A DNA stretch of 64,000 nt, taken from NCBI RefSeq assembly GCF_947259545.1, contig NZ_CAMYMK010000007.1, forward strand, positions 782,799 to 846,798. The letters run 5' to 3'. The notes under the pieces are model-generated. The model was not told the origin of the DNA and did not search any database. It was given only the letters and a program-made list of their open reading frames with translations. Shown one piece after another: positions 1 through 9,834 of the stretch. Origin of the DNA: an uncultured Marinobacter sp. Lineage in GTDB: Bacteria; Pseudomonadota; Gammaproteobacteria; Pseudomonadales; Oleiphilaceae. The position numbers and the translations under genes are program-made. Position 1 is the first letter of the stretch. Each line of letters opens with the position of its first letter.

Positions 1-55
1 ACAGATCCAGCCGACGACGGACCAGCCAGGCCAAGAGAAACACCACCAGCACCAT
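1..55 (-). CDS. ampE: AmpE-like membrane protein, N-terminal fragment
   Basis: Only the first 18 codons lie in the window; the gene runs off the left edge. The ATG at 55-53 overlaps the ampD stop as ATGA, so the two are translationally coupled. The visible residues form a hydrophobic stretch followed by the charged run VRRRLDL, which matches how AmpE proteins begin. AmpE is an inner-membrane protein encoded after ampD in enterobacteria and pseudomonads; its biochemical role is poorly known. The call rests mainly on position next to ampD plus the short N-terminus. Confidence 0.6.
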   Translation of the reverse strand, partial: MVLVVFLLAWLVRRRLDL

Positions 56-684
56 CAGGGCATCTCCCGGGTCATTGCATCCAGATCGGACAAACACTGG
101 TGGTAGTAATCCCAGTCAAATGCCGGGCCGGGGTCGGTTTTGCGGCCCGGCGCTATATCACAGTGACCGGTAATCCTGTCTGCAGTGATCCTGGGCCACG
201 CCTGCATGATCAGCTTCGACAGTTCCGCCAGCCGAGCGTACTGCGCCGGCGTATAGGGAATATCATCGCTCCCTTCCAGCTCGATACCGATGGAGAAATC
301 GTTGCATTCCTCTTCGCCACGAAAACAGGAGCGCCCGGCGTGCCAGGCCCGCTCCAGCAGGCTGACAAACTGTACAACGTCACCATCACGCCGGATCAGG
401 GCGTGCGCGGATACCTTGAGCTCAGCAATGGTTTCAAAATAGGGGTGTTCAGAGGCATCCAGACAATTACAGAAGAACCGCTCAATAGCATTTCCGCCGA
501 ACTGGCCCGGGGGCAGGCTTATATTATGAACAACGAGCAGCGATATATTGGCGCCCTCGGGCCTCGGCCCGAAATTCGGCGATGGACACCAGCGCACTCC
601 GGAAATGCGACCGGTCTCGCGCAAATGGCTGATGGAATCGTGGCTACAAAGGATAGCGTTCTGGCTTTGAATCGAGTCAGGCAA
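55..684 (-). CDS. ampD: 1,6-anhydro-N-acetylmuramyl-L-alanine amidase AmpD
   Basis: Cytoplasmic zinc amidase that removes the peptide from anhydro-muropeptides during cell-wall recycling; loss of AmpD typically raises AmpR-dependent beta-lactamase. The family signature LLVVHNISLPPGQFGG is present, with zinc ligands expected at H53, H174 and D184 (motifs VVHN, GHCDIAPGRKTDPG). Length is normal for the family apart from about 25 extra N-terminal residues. The start is uncertain: no ATG or GTG fits. The TTG at 684 is used here; a second in-frame TTG at 621 would give a protein closer in length to E. coli AmpD. The gene overlaps ampE by ATGA and follows the DUF1631 gene on the same strand. Confidence 0.93.
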   Translation of the reverse strand: MPDSIQSQNAILCSHDSISHLRETGRISGVRWCPSPNFGPRPEGANISLLVVHNISLPPGQFGGNAIERFFCNCLDASEHPYFETIAELKVSAHALIRRDGDVVQFVSLLERAWHAGRSCFRGEEECNDFSIGIELEGSDDIPYTPAQYARLAELSKLIMQAWPRITADRITGHCDIAPGRKTDPGPAFDWDYYHQCLSDLDAMTREMP

Positions 685-760
685 GGTAAATCCAGCAGGT
701 TTGTCGCTGTTGATATTTGCACTGATTGAAGCACAAAGTTGCCCGCGTTGCTACGGCGGG

Positions 761-3004
761 TCAATCCTTGCGGCTGCTGCGCAGGTTATCAATAATCGAC
801 TCCAGCGCACGGTCAAAGATCAGACCATCGTCCAGCATCGTGATCTCCTTGCAAGCCATGGCCTGAGCCAGAGATTCCCTGTGATACTCGGCCACTTTCG
901 CACCACTGCGATTGACAAAGATGTACTTACCAGTTGCCTTGATAAAGGCCGCCAGCTTGCAACGGATCTTGGTGGCGTCCCTGGTCAATTCGATCCAGGA
1001 GCCCACTCGCAGGGTATCCGCGCGATCAAGCCAGGCCGCTTCCACCTTCGGTTCAGCCGCGACTTCCGTTTCAGCCACAGCCTCCTCGACTGCGGGCTGC
1101 CCCCCGGACAACTCGGCTTCGCGACGGGCGTTGACGGCGTCAGCCGTTTGTTCGCCAGTGACATCCCGGGACGTGGCGGCTTTGGACGTCACTAATCGCT
1201 GGAAAACATCAACATGGGCCAGTTCAAGATCACGAATAGCCGCGTCCGTAGCAAACGGATCCCAGGAGATTTCCTGAAGCGCATGGCGCAGGTCATCCAC
1301 AATCGAGGGAATGGACCGCAACAGATCAGTACGGGTACTGTCAGTCACAGGCCGGGGGTCCACACTCCAGACCAGTTTGCGCGTCAATTCAACGGCAGAC
1401 GCCCAGCCGTCGCTGCCCTCTCCCTCTCTGAGCACCTTCCACTGCAGGTACTTGTTCCAGGCTTCCCGCATCAGATTGCTGACTGGGTCCGGCAGGTCCC
1501 GCCCCGCCGTTATGTCATCCAGCATCTGACGGGCGGCCTGCGCTGCCCGTTCCTGTTTCGCGCGGCCCTCTTCCGCATCCCTCAGGCGTTGTTCCACCAG
1601 TTCCCTGCGCCGACGGTCAAGGTCCATGAAATGACTGAAATCCGAGAGCAACTCGCCAAACAAATCTACATTATCGGTAAATTCATTCAGAACCCGATTC
1701 ACCACGGATTCGATCTTCTCTCTCAGGGGATCCCGCTGGCCATTTTTCTTTTCAGTCCAGCCAATGGCTGACAGGGCCAGCTCATTGAGAAGCTTGCGAA
1801 CGGGGTGTCCGCCCCGATTGAAAAAGTTCTTGTCACTGAGGGCAACTTTCAGGACCGGAATCTGCAAACGGCCAATCAGGGCCTTCATGACCGGATGCAA
1901 CTGACGATCTTCCAGGATGAAATCAAACAGCATGGACACCAGGTTGATCACGTCGCTGTCCACCTGACCTACATTAGCCGCCCGGCCATTGTCGATTGTC
2001 AGTACGGGTTGCAGCTGTTCAGCCAGCGAAACCACTCGCCCCTGAGCCCAGTCCCCGGGCAAAGACTGAATTTCATTCAGTCGTGCCATAAGGTCCCCGG
2101 TATCCAGAAAACCATCACCACCAGTAAAGCTTTGTCCCTCGCTGCTGCGCCCCTGATGGAGCAGCGCACTGAGTTCAGAAAAGGTTCCTCCTGACTGACT
2201 GGCTGATGAAGTGCCTGCAACGCCCTGGGCACTTTTAGCGTCAGCGGCCCGCGCCGGCTTGGAAACCTGCTCAGACTTTGACGGGGACGGGCGCGAACTA
2301 TCGCCAACAGGTGGGCGCTTCATATCCGGCAGCACACCCTCGGCAATCAGCGTGCGGTTCGCTGCCTGATAAAAATCGCCGAGGGTATCGGCCAACAAGC
2401 GATCAAACAGTTTCAGCACCACCAGCTTGGCGCGAATATCTATTTCCAGGTCTGAGCAGGCTTCGGCCAGGCCACCACAGATCACTTCAGGACTCAGCGG
2501 CATCTGGCTGTCACTGAGCCGTACAGAAGGTACCAGGTGGTGTACCCGCGCATTCAGCATGCGGATGGCATTCGCATGCCTGCTACGCAATTTGCTGACC
2601 AGGCTTTCAATGGCCACGCGCTGTTCCAGCTCTGAGTGATCCAGCAGACTTAGTGAATCCTGATCAACTTCATCCAGACTGGCGCTGGTTCTGGCATTGT
2701 CGGGGTGGAACTTGCCAATATCATTGAAGGCACGACTGATGTACTGGAGAATGGAGACGGTCATCAACTTGCGGCGCAGCCGCAGTTCACGCATGGCATC
2801 AAAGTAGGCGGTCTGGTCCTGAGTCGAGCCGGCTTTATCGGCGAGCTCGAACAAAGCATCGTCCGAGTTGTCAAAAAAACCCGCCAATACAGACTTCAGC
2901 GACTGCCCCGATGCGTCACGCAGTCGCACCAACGCATGGGGCAAGGCAAACCGGCCGCCGGGTACCCGTGCTGAAAAACTGACCACCTTGCTTTCCTGCG
3001 CCAT
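761..3004 (-). CDS. DUF1631 family protein
   Basis: A 747-residue protein recognised as DUF1631, a family of unknown function found beside ampD and nadC in pseudomonads. The N-terminal half is helical and charged. A low-complexity Ser/Pro/Lys/Ala stretch (roughly residues 250-290) links it to the main domain. The last 90 residues are a compact beta-rich segment (RVGSWIELTRDATKIRCKLA) that resembles a PilZ-like barrel, although I do not see the RxxxR c-di-GMP motif. The start was set at the ATG at 3004 because CGGAG lies just upstream; a 25-codon extension to 3079 is open but has no ribosome site. No signal peptide or membrane segment is visible. The molecular function is unknown. Confidence 0.85.
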   Translation of the reverse strand: MAQESKVVSFSARVPGGRFALPHALVRLRDASGQSLKSVLAGFFDNSDDALFELADKAGSTQDQTAYFDAMRELRLRRKLMTVSILQYISRAFNDIGKFHPDNARTSASLDEVDQDSLSLLDHSELEQRVAIESLVSKLRSRHANAIRMLNARVHHLVPSVRLSDSQMPLSPEVICGGLAEACSDLEIDIRAKLVVLKLFDRLLADTLGDFYQAANRTLIAEGVLPDMKRPPVGDSSRPSPSKSEQVSKPARAADAKSAQGVAGTSSASQSGGTFSELSALLHQGRSSEGQSFTGGDGFLDTGDLMARLNEIQSLPGDWAQGRVVSLAEQLQPVLTIDNGRAANVGQVDSDVINLVSMLFDFILEDRQLHPVMKALIGRLQIPVLKVALSDKNFFNRGGHPVRKLLNELALSAIGWTEKKNGQRDPLREKIESVVNRVLNEFTDNVDLFGELLSDFSHFMDLDRRRRELVEQRLRDAEEGRAKQERAAQAARQMLDDITAGRDLPDPVSNLMREAWNKYLQWKVLREGEGSDGWASAVELTRKLVWSVDPRPVTDSTRTDLLRSIPSIVDDLRHALQEISWDPFATDAAIRDLELAHVDVFQRLVTSKAATSRDVTGEQTADAVNARREAELSGGQPAVEEAVAETEVAAEPKVEAAWLDRADTLRVGSWIELTRDATKIRCKLAAFIKATGKYIFVNRSGAKVAEYHRESLAQAMACKEITMLDDGLIFDRALESIIDNLRSSRKD

Positions 3005-3070
3005 TACGCTACTCCGGGTAGTAAGTGACAAACCAATCGACTCTGCTTCACTGCATATCCTATGTCGTTT

Positions 3071-3110
3071 CAACGTCACCTTGTGTCAGATTTTGTCACC
3101 TTTTGTGACC
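3071..3110. promoter_or_regulatory. Four tandem 10-bp repeats, candidate operator
   Basis: Units start at 3071, 3081, 3091 and 3101 and share the core GTCACC (variants GTCAGA and GTGACC), each preceded by a T-rich tetranucleotide in units 2-4. The period is exactly 10 bp, about one helical turn, and the array sits between the divergent DUF1631 gene and nadC. This geometry suits cooperative binding of a regulator on one DNA face. No protein is assigned. Confidence 0.4.
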
Positions 3111-3152
3111 AGTAGATTCAGTTCACACTTTAGCAGGCAATCAGGTTCCCGT

Positions 3153-4066
<914 letters not shown>

Positions 4067-4073
4067 GATCGCT

Positions 4074-4412
4074 TCAGGACTGTCCCGACAACAACTGGTC
4101 CATGACCTCCAACTCCCGAATCAGGCCCTCCCCTGGTTCGGAGCGCCCACGGAAATGCTCCTCTGCCATGGGCGCAATGCCCGATACCGACGGTAGAGGG
4201 TGATCAGCCTCAATAAGGATCTTCAGGCGAGCAACAAACACAAACTGCAACCACTGGGTGAACTCCAGAGTGTCGATACAGAATGGCTGGGTGCTATGAA
4301 AAGCCTCGGGGGGCGGTGCTTCGCTCTCCCACACCCCAATCTGGCGAAGCTCCATTTCTATTCTGAGCAGACTGTCTGCAACTTCGGCAATCTGAGCGGA
4401 TGACTGTGACAT
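4074..4412 (-). CDS. yqcC: YqcC family protein (DUF446)
   Basis: A 112-residue soluble, helical protein of the YqcC/DUF446 family, function unknown. Typical features are the N-terminal helix with IEMELRQIGVWE, the FCIDTLEFTQWLQFVFVARL segment and an acidic C-terminus. The ATG at 4412 was chosen because GGGGAG lies 5 bases upstream; the frame stays open further up, but those codons overlap the end of the ParA gene. It follows the ParA-like gene with a 13-base gap and is probably co-transcribed with it. Confidence 0.8.
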   Translation of the reverse strand: MSQSSAQIAEVADSLLRIEMELRQIGVWESEAPPPEAFHSTQPFCIDTLEFTQWLQFVFVARLKILIEADHPLPSVSGIAPMAEEHFRGRSEPGEGLIRELEVMDQLLSGQS

Positions 4413-4425
4413 AAACTCCCCGAAA

Positions 4426-5223
4426 TCAGTCCGCAAGGGGCTCCAGTTCCACGGCCTCGCCATGCAACACCCGGAACAGGTCTTCGTACTGCCTGGTTAA
4501 TGCGTGTTTCGGGGCCATGTGAATCAAGGGCTGCCGACTCTGATGGGACTCCTTCATTTTAACGGAGCTCGACAACCGCACCGGCAACATGGGCAACCCC
4601 TCTTCGGTCAACTCACGGACCAATTGCTTCGGCAGACTTGCGCGGGGCTGGAACTGGTTGGCGATAATGCCCTCGACCACCAGGTCCTCGTTATGATCTT
4701 CCTGCAGATCGCGGATTTCATTGAGAATATTGTAAAGCGCCTGACGGGAGAAATCGTCGCAGTCAAAGGGAATAAGGCATCGCTGAGCGGCGATCAACGC
4801 TGAGCGGGTATAAAAATTCAGGGCCGGCGCCGTATCGATGTATATGGCGTCGAATGACTCCTCAAGTTTCTTCAGCGCTTCCCGGAGCTTGTAAATTTTG
4901 TGCTTGGCTTCCAGCTTCCGCTCAAGGAAATCCAGTTCGGGGCTCGAAGGCATCACAAAAAGATTATTAAACGGCGAGGCGTGAACAAACTCGTCAGGAC
5001 GACGGTTGAATACCGTAAAGGCAACCGTTTGCTCCAGCATATCGGCCACGGTATCTTTCAGGTCAGCCGCAGGTTTGCCCAGAAGATAATGTGTAGAGTT
5101 ACCCTGGGGATCCAGATCCACCACCAATGTCCGCTTCCCCCGGGCCGCACTGATAGCCGCCAGGTTACAGGTAATGCTGGACTTACCGACACCACCTTTC
5201 TGATTGAAAACGACTCGCCTCAT
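4426..5223 (-). CDS. Orphan ParA/MinD-type ATPase
   Basis: A 265-residue ParA-family ATPase. The deviant Walker A is KGGVGKSS (K9 is the signature lysine, K14 the phosphate-loop lysine), followed by VVDLDPQGN (D36, D38) and DAIYIDTAPAL as Walker B. There is no N-terminal helix-turn-helix as in plasmid ParA, and no ParB gene or parS-like array nearby, so it is not the chromosome-segregation ParA by context. Such stand-alone ParA proteins often position cargoes (chemoreceptor arrays, carboxysomes, pili) on the nucleoid. The cargo here is unknown; the only downstream partner is yqcC. GGGGGGAAG precedes the ATG. Confidence 0.85.
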   Translation of the reverse strand: MRRVVFNQKGGVGKSSITCNLAAISAARGKRTLVVDLDPQGNSTHYLLGKPAADLKDTVADMLEQTVAFTVFNRRPDEFVHASPFNNLFVMPSSPELDFLERKLEAKHKIYKLREALKKLEESFDAIYIDTAPALNFYTRSALIAAQRCLIPFDCDDFSRQALYNILNEIRDLQEDHNEDLVVEGIIANQFQPRASLPKQLVRELTEEGLPMLPVRLSSSVKMKESHQSRQPLIHMAPKHALTRQYEDLFRVLHGEAVELEPLAD

Positions 5224-5306
5224 CTCTTCCCCCCGAAGTATCTCTGCGGCATTCGACGCTTGTCGAACCTGCTGTTTCTGATGTTATTGTAAATATTTCA
5301 AGCCCT

Positions 5307-6005
5307 TCACCAGCCCATAACGGACTTGACGAAGGGTATGGTCAACCTGCGCTGGGCCTGCAGGGAGTTCTCATCGAGGCGATCAAGGATCGCCAGCAGC
5401 TCCCCCAGTCTGCGCGGTGCACGGCGCAAAATAAAACCAGCTACGTCATCCCCCATGACCAGTCCGCGCTTCTCCGCTCTGGCCATCAGGATTTTCAGGC
5501 GATCATCGTCCCGGTAAATTCCCAGTTGGATCAACAAGCCATGAGCAAGCCGTGACACCAGGTCAGGCAACACAAACGGCAGGGAACCCGGCACTTCCGA
5601 CAGACTGACGACCAACAAATGGCCGTTATCGAGTACGCGATTGTACAGATGAAACACCGCCTCTTCCCAGTCTTCCCTACCCGCGATCAGGTCGACATCA
5701 TCCAGACAGATCAGAGCCTGATTCTCAAGACCCGACAAGGCTTCTGGCCCAAATGGCAACAGCTCCTGAATGCTGACACAAACCACTGTATCGCCCCGGC
5801 TTTCGAGGAAGTGACAGGCAGCCTGTAAAAGGTGGCTTTTTCCGGTATCCGAATCGCCGCACACTGCCACGACCGGGACCCGATTCAGGTCACCGCAAAT
5901 AGCTTCCAGGCGGACAGCCGCCTCGGCATTCCGGTCACCATGAAAATTATCAAATCGCGCGTCATCCCGGAGTTTGACCCCCAGAGCCATCTGTGACGAA
6001 CTCAC
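5307..6005 (-). CDS. hda: DnaA regulatory inactivator Hda
   Basis: AAA+ protein that, bound to the DNA-loaded beta clamp, stimulates ATP hydrolysis by DnaA and prevents re-initiation. Walker A is GDSDTGKS (50-57) and Walker B ends at D102-D103. LPDLVSRLAHG corresponds to the box with the arginine finger, and LTIPFVKSVMGW is the usual C-terminus. The N-terminal clamp-binding motif is QMALGV (5-10), where relatives carry QLPLSV-like sequences. The start is GTG, overlapping the upstream stop as GTGA. It is the last gene of the run DUF2066 - CDP-alcohol phosphotransferase - hda, near purM as in Pseudomonas. Confidence 0.93.
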   Translation of the reverse strand: MSSSQMALGVKLRDDARFDNFHGDRNAEAAVRLEAICGDLNRVPVVAVCGDSDTGKSHLLQAACHFLESRGDTVVCVSIQELLPFGPEALSGLENQALICLDDVDLIAGREDWEEAVFHLYNRVLDNGHLLVVSLSEVPGSLPFVLPDLVSRLAHGLLIQLGIYRDDDRLKILMARAEKRGLVMGDDVAGFILRRAPRRLGELLAILDRLDENSLQAQRRLTIPFVKSVMGW

Positions 6006-6559
6006 TGTCGCTTTGCCCTCCAGGCCCGAACGCTCCAGACGATGAGATAGTGCCCTCCACTGATAATCGCCGAAACTGCCACCAGAAGAATGCCCACTTC
6101 CAGCACCCAGGGCGGCATGGGCAATCCTGCAAGCAGGACAATGATTGCGAGTACCACCAGAATCTGAATCAGTGTATTGAATTTCCCCGGGATACTGGGC
6201 TCCATATCAAAGCGACCGACACCATAATGATACGCCAGCCCGCCAATAACAATCAGGATATCCCGACCGAGCACCAGGGCAAACAGCCAAAGCGGAAAGA
6301 CCTCCGTCCATGTCAGCATAAGGTAGGCTGTGATGAGCAGAGCCTTGTCTGCCAGAGGATCCGCTATGGCCCCCAGGCGGGATTTCCAGTTGAACTGCCT
6401 GGCGAGAAAGCCATCAAAGGCATCCGAGGCAGCCGCTATAAAAAATATCCCCAAAGCCAGGCGGTATTCGCTGGCCAGTAGCGCGGAGGCAAATGGAACA
6501 ATCAGCACGAAGCGCAAAAACGTCAGGGCATTGGGTATCCAGCGCCACCGTTCTGACAT
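6002..6559 (-). CDS. CDP-alcohol phosphatidyltransferase (PgsA-like)
   Basis: Integral membrane enzyme of 185 residues that transfers a phosphatidyl group from CDP-diacylglycerol to an alcohol. The full family motif D-x2-DG-x2-AR-x8-G-x3-D-x3-D is present at D46, D49, G50, A53, R54, G63, D67 and D71. About five hydrophobic segments follow. Length and sequence suit a PgsA-like (phosphatidylglycerophosphate synthase) or cardiolipin-synthase-like member; the alcohol acceptor cannot be read from the sequence. GAGGGAG precedes the ATG. It overlaps hda and follows the DUF2066 gene by 24 bases. Confidence 0.88.
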   Translation of the reverse strand: MSERWRWIPNALTFLRFVLIVPFASALLASEYRLALGIFFIAAASDAFDGFLARQFNWKSRLGAIADPLADKALLITAYLMLTWTEVFPLWLFALVLGRDILIVIGGLAYHYGVGRFDMEPSIPGKFNTLIQILVVLAIIVLLAGLPMPPWVLEVGILLVAVSAIISGGHYLIVWSVRAWRAKRQ

Positions 6560-6583
6560 TAGCAGGCTCCCTCTACCCTTGAG

Positions 6584-7867
6584 TTACTCGGCATCATCCG
6601 TACTGATCACCGATGCTGGCTGCCAGCGATAATGGAGAATTTCATAGAGCGATTCAAAAGTCTCCTCGGCCTCCTCACTGCCACTCAGAAGCGGCTGGTA
6701 GGAATACAGCGGATCTGACATGGCATCCGGAGCTTCCTGCACCGTGCCGACTGTAGGCTGTTCCGGGCTCTGCTCCGCAGAAGGCTGCGCGACTGGCTCA
6801 CTGCTCAGCACTTCTGCGCTGGATAACGGAACGAAGCGCGTATCCAGTGCTATGTATTCCCGAAGTTGTTCAAGCTCACCCGAAAATGCAACCCTGAGGG
6901 TGAGCTTATCCCCGGCAACCCTGGAAGCCCCCACATCCTGCACTGGAGTCAGATTATCCAGTACACCGATAATGTTGCCATAGTCCTGCAAGGTGCTGAC
7001 ACCCTGAACAATAATTTCGACCCGGGGCAAATCTCCAACATCACCGGCGGCCACTGCGTAACGACTGGCAAAGGCGTCAGCCCAACGATCAATGACCTTT
7101 TCGGCCAGCTCACTCTCGGTTCCGGCGGTCACGGACTGCTCACCTTCGTCCATCCCCATACCGTCGAAAATCCAACCGGCGCGCCACTGGCCTCCGGAAC
7201 GGCTCACCCGAACCAATGCCATCAGATCATGATCGAGCGCTTCGGAAGCCGATTTCACACGACGGGTAAACTGCCCCCAGATATCCGACAGCAGTTCACG
7301 GTCACCCGCTATTGACCTGGGCGGAAGATTGATTGGCAATCCACGATCAGCAGCGGCCTGACGGAAGGCCGCAGACCATTGGCTGTCCGCACCATCAGTA
7401 TCCGCACCGGAAGTCAGCAACGCCCGGGAGCCCCGCTCCTCGACCGCAATCCAGGCCAGCGTCAGGGGCCGGTTTGCCCCCCAAACCGGGGCGTCGACCG
7501 ATGCGAGCGCCCTGTTCACTCCCACGGCACCGAAACTCATCCGCAGGCGATCACCGTCTTCGCCGCGAAGCAATTGATAAGACTGAAGCAGGGACTCGGC
7601 GTCATCAAGAAGCGATTGCACGCCTGTTTTACTGCCAATATTGCTGCTTCCGGATACCCGGATAAAGACCTTTTCGAGGCCATCGGCGTACCCTTGACGG
7701 AGTTCACCGGGCTGACCTCCCGCAACAGGTACCTCCACCGTATACAGTCCGCTCACGGTCACTGCCCCGGCGGGAAAGGCCGCCAGTAGCGCCAGAGCAG
7801 CGGCTAACGGCAAGATGCGCCGAAACATACGCGCTGCCCGTGTCGAAATTCGTCCTGATAATGACAT
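6584..7867 (-). CDS. DUF2066 domain protein, exported
   Basis: A 427-residue exported protein with a signal peptide (RRILPLAAALALLAAF then AGA-VT) and a DUF2066 domain beginning VSGLYTVEVPVAGG. The family has no known function; members sit beside hda and purM in pseudomonads. The C-terminal 80 residues are acidic and Pro/Glu/Ser-rich. The ATG at 7867 was selected because AGGGTG lies 7 bases before it. An inner ATG at 7828 would give a shorter, more typical signal peptide but has a weaker ribosome site, and the open frame up to 7966 has no supported start. Divergent from purM. Confidence 0.8.
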   Translation of the reverse strand: MSLSGRISTRAARMFRRILPLAAALALLAAFPAGAVTVSGLYTVEVPVAGGQPGELRQGYADGLEKVFIRVSGSSNIGSKTGVQSLLDDAESLLQSYQLLRGEDGDRLRMSFGAVGVNRALASVDAPVWGANRPLTLAWIAVEERGSRALLTSGADTDGADSQWSAAFRQAAADRGLPINLPPRSIAGDRELLSDIWGQFTRRVKSASEALDHDLMALVRVSRSGGQWRAGWIFDGMGMDEGEQSVTAGTESELAEKVIDRWADAFASRYAVAAGDVGDLPRVEIIVQGVSTLQDYGNIIGVLDNLTPVQDVGASRVAGDKLTLRVAFSGELEQLREYIALDTRFVPLSSAEVLSSEPVAQPSAEQSPEQPTVGTVQEAPDAMSDPLYSYQPLLSGSEEAEETFESLYEILHYRWQPASVISTDDAE

Positions 7868-7954
7868 GAAACACCCTGCAATTCGCCTGAATGGCGCATA
7901 GGATACACCAAGGCCCAAGTTGTGAGTAGCTAAGGGGGATTTCGGAAAATCAAT

Positions 7955-7983
7955 TTGGAGCACCACCGCTCACCTGTTAAAAT
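7955..7983 (+). promoter_or_regulatory. Putative extended -10 promoter of purM
   Basis: TTGGAG (7955-7960), 17 bp, then TAAAAT (7978-7983) with an upstream TGT giving an extended -10 element. The expected transcript start is about 30 bases before the purM ATG at 8022. I see no clear PurR-type operator. Confidence 0.5.
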
Positions 7984-8021
7984 CCGGCGCCTGACCCACT
8001 GGCCAAACGGTTAAGCACACC

Positions 8022-9086
8022 ATGAGCGAACAGAAGCCCTCCCTCACTTATCGCGATGCCGGCGTTGATATCGACGCAGGTAACGAACTCGTCAACCGCA
8101 TCAAGGACACCGCTGCCCGCACGCGTCGCCCGGAAGTGCTTGGAGGTCTGGGCGGTTTTGGCGCCATGGTGTCCATTCCCGCCGGTTACCGTGAACCGGT
8201 ACTGGTATCCGGCACTGACGGCGTTGGTACAAAGCTTCGGCTGGCCATGCAACTGCAAAAACACGACAGCATCGGCATCGATCTTGTCGCCATGTGTGTG
8301 AACGATCTCGTGGTCGGCGGTGCCGAGCCACTGTTCTTTCTCGATTACTACGCCACTGGCAAGCTGAACGTCGATGTTGCCGCTCAGGTGGTCGAAGGCA
8401 TCGGTGAAGGCTGTGAGCAGGCGGGCTGCGCGCTGGTGGGCGGCGAAACCGCTGAAATGCCGGGGATGTACGAAGGCGACGACTATGACCTGGCCGGATT
8501 CTGTGTCGGTGTGGCTGAGCGCAGCGAAATTATTGATGGCAGCCGGGTACAGAATGGCGATGCGCTTATCGCTCTGGGGTCCTCAGGCCCGCACTCAAAC
8601 GGTTATTCACTCATTCGCAAAATCATTGAAGTCAGCAACGCCGACCTTAGCCAGCCCCTGGGCGACAGCACCCTGGCTGACGCACTGATGGCGCCCACAC
8701 GCATCTACGTCAAGAACCTGCTGCAACTTTTCCGTGAAGTGGATGTACGCGCACTGTCCCACATTACCGGTGGCGGCTTGCCGGAGAACATTCCCAGGGT
8801 GCTGCCGGACGGCTCTGTTGCCGCCATCGACACCTCGAGCTGGACCCTCCCACCGGTCTTCCAGTGGCTTCAGAATGCCGGAGGTGTTGCCAGCGAGGAA
8901 ATGTATCGCACCTTTAACTGCGGCGTCGGCATGATCGTCTGTGTACCTGCCAATCAGAAAGACCTCGCGCTCGACACACTCAACTCCATGGGCGAAAAAG
9001 CCTGGCAGATTGGCATCATCGAAAACGCAGACGATGCCTCCGCCAAATCTGTCGTCCGCTATGCTCCGGGGCTGCTTGCCGAATGA
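8022..9086 (+). CDS. purM: Phosphoribosylformylglycinamidine cyclo-ligase (AIR synthetase)
   Basis: Fifth step of purine synthesis: ATP-dependent closure of the imidazole ring of FGAM to AIR, in the cytoplasm. The 354 residues are of standard length. Hallmarks are [15 protein letters not shown] at the N-terminus, [23 protein letters not shown], the [20 protein letters not shown] core, [11 protein letters not shown] and [14 protein letters not shown]. Its stop overlaps the purN start as ATGA, a normal purMN operon. Confidence 0.98.
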   Translation: MSEQKPSLTYRDAGVDIDAGNELVNRIKDTAARTRRPEVLGGLGGFGAMVSIPAGYREPVLVSGTDGVGTKLRLAMQLQKHDSIGIDLVAMCVNDLVVGGAEPLFFLDYYATGKLNVDVAAQVVEGIGEGCEQAGCALVGGETAEMPGMYEGDDYDLAGFCVGVAERSEIIDGSRVQNGDALIALGSSGPHSNGYSLIRKIIEVSNADLSQPLGDSTLADALMAPTRIYVKNLLQLFREVDVRALSHITGGGLPENIPRVLPDGSVAAIDTSSWTLPPVFQWLQNAGGVASEEMYRTFNCGVGMIVCVPANQKDLALDTLNSMGEKAWQIGIIENADDASAKSVVRYAPGLLAE

Positions 9087-9757
9087 ATGCCGATCCAGCA
9101 CCAAAGCCCCGCATTCTGGTTCTCGCCTCTGGCAGCGGAACCAACCTTCAGGCGTTGATTGATGCCAGCCGCGAACGGGACTTCCCGGGACAGATTGTGG
9201 CCGTTGGCTGCAACCGCCCGCAGGCATTTGCGCTGGAGCGTGCAGCCCAGGCCAATATCGATACGTTTGTGGTGAACCACAAGGATTATGAATCACGGGA
9301 AGAGTTTGATGGCGCGCTGATGGCGGAAATTCGCCGCCACAACCCGGATCTTGTCCTTCTGGCCGGGTTCATGCGCATCCTGACAACCGATTTTGTACGC
9401 GCATTGCGGGGCACCATGCTGAACATCCACCCCTCGCTACTTCCCAAATACACCGGGCTGAATACCCACCAGCGCGCGCTTGAAGCTGGTGACAAGGTAC
9501 ACGGCGTTTCAATCCATTTCGTGACCGAGGAACTGGATGGTGGCCCCGTCATTGCCCAGGCAGAAGTCACGATCGATCCGGATGACACCCCGGAATCCCT
9601 CGCGGAAAAAGTTCAGGCAAAAGAGCACCTGCTCTATCCGATTGTGGTTCGCTGGTTCTGCGAGGGACGCATCCAGCTTGGCAGCGACTACGTCCTGTTT
9701 GATGGCGAACTGCTGAAACAACCCATGCGACTACCTGATGAGCGGGTAACTCACTAA
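9083..9757 (+). CDS. purN: Phosphoribosylglycinamide formyltransferase
   Basis: Transfers a formyl group from 10-formyl-tetrahydrofolate to GAR in purine synthesis. The sequence shows [16 protein letters not shown] (phosphate-binding loop), AGFMRILT, the catalytic block [22 protein letters not shown] containing the Asn-His pair, and [17 protein letters not shown] with the essential Asp. Length 224 residues, slightly longer than E. coli PurN. Translationally coupled to purM. Confidence 0.97.
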   Translation: MNADPAPKPRILVLASGSGTNLQALIDASRERDFPGQIVAVGCNRPQAFALERAAQANIDTFVVNHKDYESREEFDGALMAEIRRHNPDLVLLAGFMRILTTDFVRALRGTMLNIHPSLLPKYTGLNTHQRALEAGDKVHGVSIHFVTEELDGGPVIAQAEVTIDPDDTPESLAEKVQAKEHLLYPIVVRWFCEGRIQLGSDYVLFDGELLKQPMRLPDERVTH

Positions 9758-9788
9758 ACAGATTGTCATCCTCCCGAATGAACGTACA

Positions 9789-9814
9789 GGCTACACTGGT
9801 CACATCATGTAGCC
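9789..9814 (+). terminator. Small inverted repeat after purN
   Basis: GGCTACA (9789-9795) pairs with TGTAGCC (9808-9814) around a 12-base loop. No T-tract follows, so it may be only a weak pause or a protein-binding site between purN and the DUF3108 gene. Confidence 0.25.
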
Positions 9815-9834
9815 GTGCGCAACAGGAGTGAACC

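Noticed and set aside
4426..5223. Chromosomal parAB locus with replication origin
   Set aside because: No ParB gene, parS sites, dnaA, gidAB or DnaA-box cluster is present; the nearby Hda is a regulator, not an origin marker.
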